A stretch of 64,000 nt of DNA from the NCBI GenBank assembly GCA_002482505.1, contig DLGD01000028.1:1-64000 (forward strand), read 5' to 3'. The translations under genes and the position numbers were made by a program. Positions 1 to 9,275 of this stretch are shown here, piece by piece. The notes under the pieces are model-generated. The model did not search any database. It saw nothing but the letters and a program-made list of their open reading frames with translations, and was not told the DNA's origin. Each line of letters opens with the position of its first letter. The first letter of the stretch is position 1. This DNA comes from Christensenella sp. UBA7703. GTDB taxonomy: Bacteria > Bacillota > Clostridia > Christensenellales > CAG-138.

Positions 1-50
1 CTAACTTTAGGGGTGCAGTTCACTGCTCCGGCGCTTTTTTTGTGCGGTTG

Positions 51-80
51 TTTGGCGGAGGCCATCCGCCAAATGTTCTT
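51..80 (+). terminator. Hairpin with T-rich tail at window start
   Basis: A 9-bp stem (TTTGGCGGA / TCCGCCAAA, loop GGCCA) spans 51-73 and is followed on the plus strand by TGTTCTTTTT. It would end a plus-strand transcript entering from outside the window. It also lies just past the stop of the minus-strand lipoprotein gene, although the T-run on that side is poor. Confidence 0.45.
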
Positions 81-81
81 T

Positions 82-678
82 TTACTCGGTATACGGGAGG
101 AGAGCCACGACCGGCATAATCGGCGGCAGGCTCAACGCCGCGATGCCGGAGGTGACGGCGCTGACCTTCAGCCCTTCGACAAGGTCTTCACCCTTGAGCC
201 CTTCCAGCGCAAACATGTGGACGGTGAGGGTGATCGTGTTGCTCAAGTCGTCCTTCTTCTCCTCGCCAAGCGGGAGCAGAGAGATGCTGTAGCCATCCTT
301 GCCCGGCGTGACGCTCAGGATGGTGCCGTTCTGCACGATGCCGTCGCTGTAGCTGGCGATGACGGTGACGCTGCTTGCCGTGCCCTGCGCGGGGAGCGAG
401 CGGGTCAGTCTGCCGTCGTAATGCACCTCGACAAATGCGCCAACCACGAGCGAATCGCCAAGTTCCTTTGCAATCGTGTCGCTGACGTGGAAGAGTATGC
501 TCGCCTGTCCGTAATTATGCCCCGGCACCTGCGTGACGAGGATGCTGCCGTCCTCGGAAATGCTCGTGACCTCTCCGCGGTAGATGAGGTCGTTGGCTTT
601 CACTCCGCCCGCGGCACAACCGCTCAACAGCAGAGCGCCAGCCACAACGAGAGACATTAAAATGATGAATTTTTTCAT
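82..678 (-). CDS. Putative lipoprotein of unknown function
   Basis: A 198-residue protein that I do not recognise beyond its export signal. It opens with Lys-Lys, a hydrophobic stretch and a lipobox (LLLSGC, Cys about 21), so it should be lipid-anchored on the outer face of the membrane. The rest is soluble and beta-rich in appearance, with no Cys pairs or catalytic motif that I can name. An ATG 21 bases upstream (699) is in frame, but the start at 678 is preceded on the minus strand by GGAGG at good spacing and gives a normal signal peptide, so I prefer it. It is a single gene, divergent from the membrane protein at 992. Confidence 0.75.
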   Translation of the reverse strand: MKKFIILMSLVVAGALLLSGCAAGGVKANDLIYRGEVTSISEDGSILVTQVPGHNYGQASILFHVSDTIAKELGDSLVVGAFVEVHYDGRLTRSLPAQGTASSVTVIASYSDGIVQNGTILSVTPGKDGYSISLLPLGEEKKDDLSNTITLTVHMFALEGLKGEDLVEGLKVSAVTSGIAALSLPPIMPVVALLPYTE

Positions 679-784
679 AGTGAGGTTCCTCCGTTTCAAA
701 AATTACCTTGGGATGAGCACAATGCTGCGATCGGGAAGTCCACACGTTCCTGTTGAGGGAGATGTATTCGATCTACTTGCATTC

Positions 785-814
785 ATTGTACTATACCAAT
801 TCTATGAGAAGCAA
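785..814 (-). promoter_or_regulatory. Possible promoter for the 82-678 lipoprotein
   Basis: Read on the minus strand there is TTGCTT, an 18-base spacer and TACAAT. The predicted transcript would carry a leader of about 100 bases before the ATG at 678. The match is moderate, and no other candidate in the gap is better. Confidence 0.35.
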
Positions 815-902
815 CTGTGCACGATGCCTTGCCCCACAAGGCGCGAAAGCAGCGTATTTCTTTGCTTCCTACATCAATAACACTCTGTATCGTTGGCTAA
901 GG

Positions 903-931
903 TTGCGTCAAAAGAAGAAAATGAGTATAAT
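903..931 (+). promoter_or_regulatory. Sigma-A type promoter for the 992 gene
   Basis: TTGCGT (903-908), a 17-base spacer and a perfect TATAAT (926-931) lie about 60 bases before the start codon at 992. The 679-991 gap otherwise holds only the divergent promoter candidate and no credible gene. Confidence 0.65.
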
Positions 932-991
932 AATGTTTCGGATTGGCTGGAAAAGGCCAAAGCCAAGCAGGAATGATCGGGAGGGCACACG

Positions 992-2500
992 ATGGAGCGC
1001 GCGCGCAAAGCCTCGGACTGGAAAACGATTTATCCTCTTTGTCTGCTGTTTGCGGCGGCGTTTCTCTTTCTTCTGACGAAGAGTTCCCCGCTGTACCCGC
1101 TCAACGAATGGGTGGACGCAAATATCTATTTCACCATCGGCAAAGGCATGATGCGCGGTTTTGTGCCGTATCTCAACCTCTACGATCAAAAAGGGCCGAC
1201 TGCGTTTCTGATCTACGGGTTGGCTTCGCTGATCTCGGGGACATCGTTTGTCGGCGTCTATGTCATCGAAACCATCGCGTTTTCGTTTTTCCTCTTTGCG
1301 GCGTATCGCATCGTCGCGCTGTACACGGAGAAGTTTGCTTTGCTCGTGGTGCCCGTTTGCGCGGCTTTCATCCTCGGCAGCCTGAGCTTTTCTCATGGCG
1401 GCAGTTTTGAAGAGCTGATGATGCCGCTGTTTGCCTGGTCGCTCTACGACACCCTGCGCTATTTCAAGCAATCGTATCCGAACCCCGTACCGCTTAAAAT
1501 GATCGCGCGAAACGCGCTCTTTGCGGGCATTATGCTCTATGGTAAATTTACGCTTCTGGCGTTTTACATCGTCTGGATGGGCGTGCTTGCGATCTCGCAG
1601 CTCATGGCAAAGCACGTCAAGCGCGCGTTTTCGGCAAGCGGATTGTTCCTTGTCGTGATGTTTTCCGTCGGCATTCCGTTTGTGCTCTATTTTGCGGCAA
1701 ACGGCGCGCTGAAGGACTTTTATCATTACTATTTTTATTCCAACATCTTTAACTATTCGCTGACGGATGAATCCTCGGCTTTGAGCACGGTGTTTGTCAT
1801 CATCAAGAGCGTCGGCGCGTTTTCATTCCGAAACCCGCAGATTGCGCTACTGATCGCGCTGGGGCTCATTTGGTTCCTGCTGCAAAAGAGGGATCGGGTG
1901 AAACCGATCGAGAAGATCAACGTGCTGCTCATGGCGGGGTTGCTCGCTTGCGCAATCTACATGGGCGGGCAGGGTTATCGCTACTATGGCCTCGTGCTGA
2001 CGCCGTTTATGGCGCTTGGTATGGTGCCCCTCGTGCGGCTGCTGGAGAAGGCGGAGCCGCTGCTGACGAAAAAATCGTGGTACAAACACGCGGCCTTTGC
2101 GGGCGCAACGGTTTTACTGCTCGGCTTTGCGCTGCTGATCTCGGATAATCGCTATATGCTCTCGATCCGGCGGGAAGACACGCCGCAGGTGCGCTTTGCA
2201 ACCACGATGCGCGAAAAAAAGACGGAAGAGGAAGTAACGCTCCTTTGCTATGGCTGTCCGGATGCAGGGTTTTATCTCGCGGCAAACGTGATTCCGCCGT
2301 ACCGTTTCTTTACGCGCGTCAATGTTCCGCTGCCGGAACTGACGGAGGGGCAGAACAGCTACCTGACCGAAAAGAGCGCAGAATTTGTGGTAACCCGTAA
2401 TCTGGAGATTTCTCCGGACGGATATCAACTCATACAAGACCAGACATTCTGGAGTGAAGGGCAAGATGACACATTCCGTTTATACCAGCGCGTCAACTGA
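992..2500 (+). CDS. Polytopic membrane protein, glycosyltransferase family 39-like
   Basis: A 502-residue integral membrane protein with roughly ten hydrophobic segments and a soluble C-terminal part from about residue 400. The first extracytoplasmic loop contains acidic and aromatic residues (NEWVDANIYF, then YLNLYDQKGP). This resembles the D-x-K/Q-P loop of PMT/ArnT-type (GT39/GT83) lipid-linked sugar transferases, which transfer sugars from polyprenyl phosphate outside the membrane. The start is supported by GGGAGG about 8 bases upstream. The next gene, an LRR lipoprotein, begins 10 bases after its stop, so the two are probably co-transcribed. The substrate cannot be inferred, and the family call rests on topology plus one loop motif. 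Confidence 0.65.
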   Translation: MERARKASDWKTIYPLCLLFAAAFLFLLTKSSPLYPLNEWVDANIYFTIGKGMMRGFVPYLNLYDQKGPTAFLIYGLASLISGTSFVGVYVIETIAFSFFLFAAYRIVALYTEKFALLVVPVCAAFILGSLSFSHGGSFEELMMPLFAWSLYDTLRYFKQSYPNPVPLKMIARNALFAGIMLYGKFTLLAFYIVWMGVLAISQLMAKHVKRAFSASGLFLVVMFSVGIPFVLYFAANGALKDFYHYYFYSNIFNYSLTDESSALSTVFVIIKSVGAFSFRNPQIALLIALGLIWFLLQKRDRVKPIEKINVLLMAGLLACAIYMGGQGYRYYGLVLTPFMALGMVPLVRLLEKAEPLLTKKSWYKHAAFAGATVLLLGFALLISDNRYMLSIRREDTPQVRFATTMREKKTEEEVTLLCYGCPDAGFYLAANVIPPYRFFTRVNVPLPELTEGQNSYLTEKSAEFVVTRNLEISPDGYQLIQDQTFWSEGQDDTFRLYQRVN

Positions 2501-2510
2501 ACGCGCACAG

Positions 2511-4295
2511 ATGAAAAAACGCATTCTCTCAACGCTCGCGGCGCTGCTAGTGCTCGCGCTGATGTTGACACTCTCCGGCTGCGATCTACTCAAAGACCGC
2601 TCCGCCACGGCACTGACGATTGACGATGCAACACAGATAGACGCAGAAGACCTCGTAAAATATGAGGACTTGCAGCAGCTCGATATCCGTAAAGCCGTGG
2701 TTTCAGTGGAGGAGTATCTTTCGCTGCAAAACGCGCTGCCTGCGTGTAGCATCCTCTGGAGCGTGCCGATCATGGATCAGCGCTTTGACAATCAGGTCAC
2801 GCAGTTGACACTGCCAGCAAGCACGGACGCTGCTGCGCTGGATCTCCTGCGCTATTTCCCGAATTTGACCAGCGTGGACGCGATGAGTTGTACGTGCTAC
2901 GACGCGCTCATGAGCAAGAGTCTGGAGCGCAAGGACATCTCCTTTGCCTGGCAGGTGGAGATCGGCGGCGTAACGCTGACCAATGCGGATACCGCGCTCG
3001 ATCTTGCGGGAAAGACGCTGGACGCGCAGGCGCTCATGCAAAACCTCTACTATCTGCCAGAGCTGACCACCGTGGATATCACGGATACCAACATCAGCGC
3101 GGAAGACGGCGCCGCGCTGGAAGCGCGCTATCCGAACATCGCGTTTTCGCGTACGGTTGACCTCTTTGGCGTGAGCGTGAACACCAATGCCACGGAAGTT
3201 GACCTCACGAAAGCGACCATCACGGACGAAACAAAGCTGGCCGATGCGCTCGCGCCGCTCAGCAAGCTCACAAGCTGCGACCTGACCGGGCAGACGATCT
3301 CGTTTGAAACCATGGACGCGCTCAAAGGGCGCTATCCGCTGGTTGCATTCGCGTTTTCGTTTGATCTGTTTGGCCAGCAGCTCACGCCCGAGACCACAGA
3401 GGTCAATCTGCAAGGGCAAACGTTCACCAGCGCGGAGGAAGTTGCCGCGGGGCTTGTACATATGCCCGCCCTGACGCTCTGCGATCTGTGCGGAACGGGA
3501 CTGACCAACGAGCAGATGGTGCAGCTGCAAACACAGTTCCCGCAGGTCAAGTTCGTCTGGTATGTGCAGATTGGCGCCTGGCAGGTGCGAACGGATATCA
3601 CAGCCTTTACCACCCATAACCAGAAGGCATTTCCGAACGATGCCGCAACGTTTACCAAGGTTGGCAACACCAAGCTGGAAGACGCGGACGCAGCGGGATT
3701 GCAGTATTGCACCGATTTGGTCTATCTCGATCTGGTGAACAACAAGATCACTGATCTTTCGTTTGTGAAAAGCCTGCTCAAGCTACGTATGCTTAGCATC
3801 GGCAACAACAAAGTCACGGATATCTCCGCGCTCTCCTCGCTTGCCGAACTGGAATTTCTGGATCTTTACGCAAACGCGATTGCGGATCTTACGCCGATTA
3901 CGGGGCTCACAAAGCTGACCAACCTGAACTGCGCGCGCATCGGGCTGACGGATGTGACCACGCTCAGCGGTATGAAACAGCTCAAGATGCTCTGGATGAT
4001 GAACAACAAGATCACCAAAGACGACCTGGCCAAGCTGACCGAAGCACTGCCGGAATGCACGATCAACGTGCGCGGCACCAATCCGCTGGCGGCGGACTGG
4101 CATCTGGCCTCGATCTATCACGAGTTTGAGATCGCCGCCGGCCTCGTCGCGCCCGACCCGACCGCAACGCCGGAAGCCAGCGCAAGCCCGGCTGCTTCTA
4201 CCACGCCGGACGCTTCCGCTTCGCCTGCAACGTCTGCAACGCCCGCGCCGAAGACGACGCCAACGCCGCTGCCTACGGCTACACCGAAGAAGTAA
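2511..4295 (+). CDS. LRR lipoprotein with N-terminal 66-68-residue repeats
   Basis: A 594-residue predicted surface lipoprotein. The signal peptide ends in the lipobox TLSGC (Cys24). Residues about 54-368 form four and a half copies of a 65-68-residue unit. Each starts L-T-x-x-D and contains an R-Y-P-like turn followed by F-x-x-x-x-D-L-F-G and T-E-V-D/N-L. From about 400 to 525 there are canonical 22-residue leucine-rich repeats of the type L-x-x-L-x-L-x-x-N-x-I-T-D. The C-terminal 50 residues are a low-complexity Ala/Thr/Pro/Ser tail. LRR lipoproteins usually mediate binding or adhesion. The gene lies 10 bases downstream of the membrane glycosyltransferase-like gene. An in-frame ATG at 2466 overlaps that gene and has a nearby purine-rich stretch; the 2511 start gives the cleaner signal peptide. 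Confidence 0.8.
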   Translation: MKKRILSTLAALLVLALMLTLSGCDLLKDRSATALTIDDATQIDAEDLVKYEDLQQLDIRKAVVSVEEYLSLQNALPACSILWSVPIMDQRFDNQVTQLTLPASTDAAALDLLRYFPNLTSVDAMSCTCYDALMSKSLERKDISFAWQVEIGGVTLTNADTALDLAGKTLDAQALMQNLYYLPELTTVDITDTNISAEDGAALEARYPNIAFSRTVDLFGVSVNTNATEVDLTKATITDETKLADALAPLSKLTSCDLTGQTISFETMDALKGRYPLVAFAFSFDLFGQQLTPETTEVNLQGQTFTSAEEVAAGLVHMPALTLCDLCGTGLTNEQMVQLQTQFPQVKFVWYVQIGAWQVRTDITAFTTHNQKAFPNDAATFTKVGNTKLEDADAAGLQYCTDLVYLDLVNNKITDLSFVKSLLKLRMLSIGNNKVTDISALSSLAELEFLDLYANAIADLTPITGLTKLTNLNCARIGLTDVTTLSGMKQLKMLWMMNNKITKDDLAKLTEALPECTINVRGTNPLAADWHLASIYHEFEIAAGLVAPDPTATPEASASPAASTTPDASASPATSATPAPKTTPTPLPTATPKK

Positions 4296-4336
4296 CGGTT
4301 TCGGACAAACCAAACCAAGACTAGCTATTTTAGCAA

Positions 4337-4375
4337 AGAGCCTGTCCCATCAATCGGGGCAGGCTCTGTTTTTAT
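4337..4375 (+). terminator. Rho-independent terminator after the LRR lipoprotein
   Basis: A 12-bp stem (AGAGCCTGTCCC / GGGGCAGGCTCT, one G-U type mismatch) is followed by GTTTTTATT. It sits between the LRR lipoprotein and the convergent GntR regulator. Confidence 0.8.
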
Positions 4376-4437
4376 TGCGGTTTGTGGTTTTTACGCGAAG
4401 CTTTGGATCGCGCAGCGAGATCACACCAGATCAATGA

Positions 4438-5130
4438 TCAACCAATGACCGCACGGACGTTTAGCCCGAGGGTGTTGATCACATGCCGGATATGGATGCT
4501 CATCGCGCTCTTTGCGCCCGCGCCGTCCCGCAGGCGGAGAAAACTGACCATATCCCGATTGTCATAGATCACGATATTCTTGAGATCCTCGATGTTTTCC
4601 GTCATCTCCATCGCTTCGTTGACGGCGGCGTTGATGATCGGGAACATGCGGATGATGAACTCGTTGTGCGAGGCTGCGGCGATCATCTCATGGAAACGCT
4701 GGTCCTCGTCCGGCCAGTTTCCGTCCGAACGCACGAGGGATTCCACCAGACGCGCCTGCGTAAAGATACCCTCCAGCTCGTCCTCCGTGGCACGAAAACA
4801 GGCGAGCATCATGCACTGTGGCTCAAACATCAGTCGGATTTCATACATATCCGCAAGCCGCGTGTGGCTCAGTACGCCCATGTCATACTTGTGAAACATG
4901 GAAAGATCGTCGCTGATAAACGTACCGCGTCCGCGCTGTACACTCAGAATCCCTTGTGCGATGAGATAATGCACAGCTTCGCGCAGCGTGGTTCTGCTCA
5001 CGCCGAGACTTGTGGCAAGTTCATTTTCGTTTGGCAGCTTTTCGCCAACGGAAAACTTCTTTTGCAGCACGATCATGTTGTAAAGTTCGGTTGCCGTCCG
5101 TTCGGAAAGGCTTCTGTTGTCGCCGGACAT
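4438..5130 (-). CDS. GntR/FadR-subfamily transcriptional regulator
   Basis: A 230-residue regulator. The N-terminal winged helix-turn-helix (about 8-75) has the GntR signature P-N-E-N-E-L-A-x-x-L-G-V-S-R-T-T-L-R-E-A followed by R-G-R-G-T-F. The rest is a helical FCD-type ligand domain with spaced acidic and His residues, as in regulators that bind small organic acids. The gene is divergent from the butyrate kinase/VOR operon, and the space between holds repeated CATCATAC half-sites, so it probably controls that operon and itself. A longer ATG start at 5199 is in frame but has no ribosome binding site. AAGGTG precedes the 5130 start by 9 bases. Confidence 0.85.
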   Translation of the reverse strand: MSGDNRSLSERTATELYNMIVLQKKFSVGEKLPNENELATSLGVSRTTLREAVHYLIAQGILSVQRGRGTFISDDLSMFHKYDMGVLSHTRLADMYEIRLMFEPQCMMLACFRATEDELEGIFTQARLVESLVRSDGNWPDEDQRFHEMIAAASHNEFIIRMFPIINAAVNEAMEMTENIEDLKNIVIYDNRDMVSFLRLRDGAGAKSAMSIHIRHVINTLGLNVRAVIG

Positions 5131-5224
5131 GAAATAGTACACCTTCTCTTTGGGTTGATTTGCGTTTTTTGTCAATTCCCGCGTTTCAGCAGAGAACATC
5201 TTGATATAACAATCTGGTTTTCAA

Positions 5225-5334
5225 ACATCATACATCATATATTTTCGTCTTACAAGCGCGGAAGGGTGTTTGGACTTGACATCATACGACTGATTTAGTA
5301 GTATGATGTCGTATCAAAATATCATACATCATAC
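5225..5334 (+). promoter_or_regulatory. Promoter with repeated CATCATAC operators for the buk/VOR operon
   Basis: TTGACA (5276-5281), a 17-base spacer and TAGTAT (5299-5304) form a strong promoter pointing to the butyrate kinase gene. The half-site CATCATAC recurs at 5226-5233, 5280-5287 and 5327-5334, with a 7-base version (ATCATAC) at 5321-5327. The inverse GTATGATG is at 5301-5308. The pair 5279-5287 / 5301-5309 is a perfect 9-bp inverted repeat overlapping both the -35 and -10. This is the expected layout for repression by the adjacent GntR protein. Binding is an inference. Confidence 0.75.
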
Positions 5335-5427
5335 AACTCATAATATCCCATCGTTCGTGTAATGACAGAATAAAAGGACAATAACAGATTGAGCCAGCAA
5401 CAGCCAAACGAAAGGAAACACGCAGGG

Positions 5428-6495
5428 ATGAATGTTCGAATCCTCGCGATCAATCCCGGTTCCTCGACGACGAAACTCGCGGTTTACGAGCGCGAGACTC
5501 CTCTCTTTGAGGAAACGATGGAGCATAACGGCAGCGCGATTGCCTACAGCCAGGACCCGCAGGGGGCGCTCGCGTTTCGGATGGAGCATATTTTGGCTTC
5601 TCTTGCGGCGCATGGCGTTGCACTCGATTCGCTCGATGCGGTCGTTGGCCGCGGCGGACTTCTCCGCCCGATTCCCGGCGGCGTTTACACGGTGAACGAG
5701 CGGATGCTTGCCGACCTCAAAAGCGGGAAATATGGCGACCATGCCTCAAATATGGGCGGTATGCTCGCGGACATTCTCGGGAAAAATCTGAACATTCCCG
5801 CGTTTATCGCGGACTCCGTGGTTACAGACGAACTCTGCCCGTTCGCCCGGCTATCCGGTCATCCTCAGATCAGCCGGGTTTCTGTGTTTCATGCGCTGAA
5901 CCAGAAGGCGAAAGCGCGGCGTTTTTGCGCGGAGCGCGGGCTGAACTACAGCGAAATCAACCTGATCATCGCGCATATCGGCGGGGGAGCCACCATCGGC
6001 GCGCATGAAAAAGGCCGTGTGATCGACGTCAACGATGGTCTCGGCGGGGAGGGCCCATACAGCGCGCAACGCTGCGGTGGGCTGCCGACCAACGCGGTTC
6101 TTCATTTGATGGAACAAGAGCAGCTGAATGCGACAGCGCTGCTGCGCAAGTTCAACACCAAAGGCGGGTTATTAGGCTATCTGGGAACCGACGACGGGAA
6201 AGAGATCAGCCGCCGCGCGCAGAGCGGAGACGAGAGAGCGCGCCTTGTCTACGAGGGCATGGCGTATCAGGTTGCAAAAGAGATCGGCGCTTGTGCGGCG
6301 GTTCTCAAAGGCGACGTAAATGCGATTATCCTAACCGGCGGTTTTGCGCGGGACGCGATGTTTACAGGCTGGATTGCCGAGCGGACAAGCTTTATTGCCG
6401 AGATCGTGGTCATGCCCGGCGAGGACGAGCAGCAGGCGCTTTGCGAAGCGGCGCGGCGCGTGCTGACGGGGCAGGAGCAGGCGCTGGAGTATTGA
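5428..6495 (+). CDS. buk: Butyrate kinase (or branched-chain carboxylate kinase)
   Basis: A 355-residue ASKHA-fold kinase that interconverts butyryl phosphate + ADP with butyrate + ATP (EC 2.7.2.7). It begins with the family signature I-N-P-G-S-S-T-T-K. It contains G-R-G-G-L-L-R-P-I, the H-I-G-G-G nucleotide loop and G-G-x-G-G-E-G-P, as in butyrate rather than acetate kinases. Length is typical. A TTG start at 5389 (with AAAAGGA before it) would add 13 residues; the ATG at 5428 places the signature at the usual position. It is the first gene of the VOR operon, which suggests ATP formation from acyl phosphates of 2-oxoacid origin. No phosphotransbutyrylase gene is in the window. Confidence 0.9.
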   Translation: MNVRILAINPGSSTTKLAVYERETPLFEETMEHNGSAIAYSQDPQGALAFRMEHILASLAAHGVALDSLDAVVGRGGLLRPIPGGVYTVNERMLADLKSGKYGDHASNMGGMLADILGKNLNIPAFIADSVVTDELCPFARLSGHPQISRVSVFHALNQKAKARRFCAERGLNYSEINLIIAHIGGGATIGAHEKGRVIDVNDGLGGEGPYSAQRCGGLPTNAVLHLMEQEQLNATALLRKFNTKGGLLGYLGTDDGKEISRRAQSGDERARLVYEGMAYQVAKEIGACAAVLKGDVNAIILTGGFARDAMFTGWIAERTSFIAEIVVMPGEDEQQALCEAARRVLTGQEQALEY

Positions 6496-6518
6496 GCGCA
6501 ACGCAGGAAGAGGACGAA

Positions 6519-7190
6519 ATGAACGATCATCTGACCATCGTCACCGGGCACTATGGCAGCGGCAAGACAGAGTTTGCCGTGAACCTTGCCTTCCACCTCT
6601 CGCGGGAGGGAAACGCGGTGACGCTTGCAGACCTCGACATCGTGAACCCCTATTTTTGCTCCCGCGAACGCAAGCAGGAGCTCACGCAGCAGGGCATCCG
6701 CGTGATCGTCTCCAAGGGAGCGGATTCCGACCTGCCTGCCATCAACCCCGAAGTATACGCGCTGTTTGAGCCCGGTGTTTGCGGCATCATCGACGCGGGC
6801 GGGGATGCGGTCGGCGCGCAGACGCTCGGACGATTCTCGCAGAAGATCAAGTGCGTTCCCTATGAGCTACTATGCGTGGTAAATTTCAACCGCCCCGAGA
6901 CGAATACGCCGCAAAAAGCGGAGGCGTATCTTCGGCAGATTGAATACAGCGCGCGTCTGAGTGTCACCGGCCTCGTGAACAACACGCATCTGGATCACGA
7001 AACCACGACGCAGGACATCCTGCGCGGGGCGGAGCTGAGCGAAGAACTCTCAACCCTTTCGGGGGTGCCTGTGATCTATCACGCGTTTGAGGAACGTTTT
7101 TCCGGCAGGCTCAACCTGCCGCAGGACAAGCAGTTTCCGATGCAGCTGTATATGAGAAAGCCCTGGGAGTTTGAGTCGACTGTTATCTGA
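6519..7190 (+). CDS. P-loop ATP-binding protein of the MinD/CobQ-like class
   Basis: A 223-residue protein with a Walker A motif right at the N-terminus (GHYGSGKTE, about residues 8-16) and the L-A-D-L-D-I-V-N-P-Y segment of ParA/MinD/NubP-like ATPases. Genes of this kind often travel with butyrate kinase and 2-oxoacid:ferredoxin oxidoreductase genes in Clostridia. Their role is not established; iron-sulfur or cofactor handling for the oxidoreductase is a possibility, not a demonstrated function. AGGAAGAGGA precedes the ATG. The gap to butyrate kinase is 23 bases. Confidence 0.75.
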   Translation: MNDHLTIVTGHYGSGKTEFAVNLAFHLSREGNAVTLADLDIVNPYFCSRERKQELTQQGIRVIVSKGADSDLPAINPEVYALFEPGVCGIIDAGGDAVGAQTLGRFSQKIKCVPYELLCVVNFNRPETNTPQKAEAYLRQIEYSARLSVTGLVNNTHLDHETTTQDILRGAELSEELSTLSGVPVIYHAFEERFSGRLNLPQDKQFPMQLYMRKPWEFESTVI

Positions 7191-7231
7191 TGCAACAGGA
7201 ACCCAATGACGAAGAGTAAGAGGTGATTCGA

Positions 7232-7441
7232 TTGTCCGGAACCGTTACATTTTTTGAAGAGCGCTGCAAGGGCTGCGAGCTGTGCCTTTCCGTTTGCCCG
7301 CGGCATATCATCGTAATGCGCGCCGCGACAAACGCAAAGGGATATCATCCCGCAACGGTGGAGCGCATGGAAGAATGCACCGGCTGCGCAAGCTGCGCGC
7401 GGATGTGTCCGGACAGCGTGATCACTGTGGAAAGGGGCTGA
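7232..7441 (+). CDS. 2-oxoacid:ferredoxin oxidoreductase delta (ferredoxin) subunit
   Basis: A 69-residue 2[4Fe-4S] ferredoxin-like subunit. Two clusters are visible: C-K-G-C-E-L-C-L-S-V-C-P and C-T-G-C-A-S-C-A-R-M-C-P. It passes electrons from the thiamine-diphosphate site of the complex to soluble ferredoxin. I chose a TTG start at 7232 because AAGAGGTGA lies 5 bases upstream and the protein then begins like other delta subunits (SGTVTF-E-x-R-C). A GTG at 7223 inside the ribosome binding site is the alternative. The gene precedes the alpha subunit by 4 bases. Confidence 0.85.
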   Translation: MSGTVTFFEERCKGCELCLSVCPRHIIVMRAATNAKGYHPATVERMEECTGCASCARMCPDSVITVERG

Positions 7442-7445
7442 GCCA

Positions 7446-8510
7446 ATGGCAAAGGAACTCTGGAAGGGCAACGAGGCGGTGGCGGAGGCCGCAATCCGCG
7501 CGGGCTGCCGCTATTTCTTCGGCTATCCCATCACCCCGCAAAACGAAATTCCCGAGTATTTTGCCCGCCATATGCCGGAGCATGACGGCGTTTTTGTGCA
7601 GGCCGAGAGCGAGGTTGCCGCGGTAAACATGGCATACGGCGCGTCGGGATGCGGAGCGCGGGTGATGACCTCCTCCTCGTCGCCGGGAATCAGTCTCAAG
7701 CAGGAGGGGATTAGCTATATCGCCGGAGCGGAGTTGCCCGTGGTCATCGTGAATATGATGCGCGGGGGCCCGGGACTTGGCAGCATCGCGCCCGCGCAGG
7801 CGGACTATTTTCAGGCGACGCGTGGCGGCGGGAACGGGGACTATCGCACCGTGGTGCTTGCTCCCGCGACGATTCAGGAGATGACCGACCTCACCCAGGA
7901 GGCGTTTGAGATTGCAGACCTCTATCGTATCCCTGTGCTGATCTTAGCCGATGGCATGATTGGGCAGATGATGGAGGCGGTGGAGTGGAAGAAGCCGAAA
8001 CCGCGCAAGCTGCCCAAAAAGGACTGGGCGACCAGCGGCACAAAGAACGCACGGACGCACAACATCATCAATTCTCTTTTCATCGACCCAAAGGATTGCA
8101 CCGAACACAACAAGAAGCTTCAAGAAAAACATGATTTGATCGCGCAAAACGAAATTCAATATGAAGAATACAGGACCGACGACGCGGAGGTGCTGTTCGT
8201 GGCCTATGGCACAACGGCGCGGATCTGTCAGGCGGCGGTGCTCAAACTCCGCGAAGCGGGCGTGAAGGCGGGGGTGTTCCGGCCGATCTCGCTCTGGCCG
8301 TATCCGGAACAGGCGCTGTATGCCTGCGCCAACCGCGCGGGTGTGAAGGCGGTTGTCTGCGCGGAGATGAGCATGGGGCAGATGATCGACGATGTGAAGA
8401 TTTCGCTCGCCGGCAGCAAACCTGTCTCCTTCTTCGGCACAGGCGGCGGAACGTTCCCCACGCCGGTGGAGCTGATGCAGGCGGCACAAAGCGCGCTGAA
8501 AGGAGTGTAA
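7446..8510 (+). CDS. vorB: 2-oxoisovalerate:ferredoxin oxidoreductase alpha subunit VorB
   Basis: A 354-residue alpha subunit of a four-subunit 2-oxoacid:ferredoxin oxidoreductase, which oxidatively decarboxylates branched-chain 2-oxoacids to acyl-CoA and CO2 and reduces ferredoxin in the cytoplasm. The N-terminal pyrimidine-binding domain shows G-Y-P-I-T-P-Q-N-E-I-P-E-Y and the A-E-S-E-V-A-A segment. The C-terminal third is the transketolase C-like domain. The start overlaps a weak ribosome site just after the delta subunit stop. The substrate cannot be fixed from sequence alone; 2-oxoglutarate or pyruvate-type specificity remains possible, but the VorB-like opening and butyrate kinase context favour branched-chain or short acyl products. 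Confidence 0.85.
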   Translation: MAKELWKGNEAVAEAAIRAGCRYFFGYPITPQNEIPEYFARHMPEHDGVFVQAESEVAAVNMAYGASGCGARVMTSSSSPGISLKQEGISYIAGAELPVVIVNMMRGGPGLGSIAPAQADYFQATRGGGNGDYRTVVLAPATIQEMTDLTQEAFEIADLYRIPVLILADGMIGQMMEAVEWKKPKPRKLPKKDWATSGTKNARTHNIINSLFIDPKDCTEHNKKLQEKHDLIAQNEIQYEEYRTDDAEVLFVAYGTTARICQAAVLKLREAGVKAGVFRPISLWPYPEQALYACANRAGVKAVVCAEMSMGQMIDDVKISLAGSKPVSFFGTGGGTFPTPVELMQAAQSALKGV

Positions 8511-8516
8511 GCAGTT

Positions 8517-9271
<755 letters not shown>

Positions 9272-9275
<4 letters not shown>

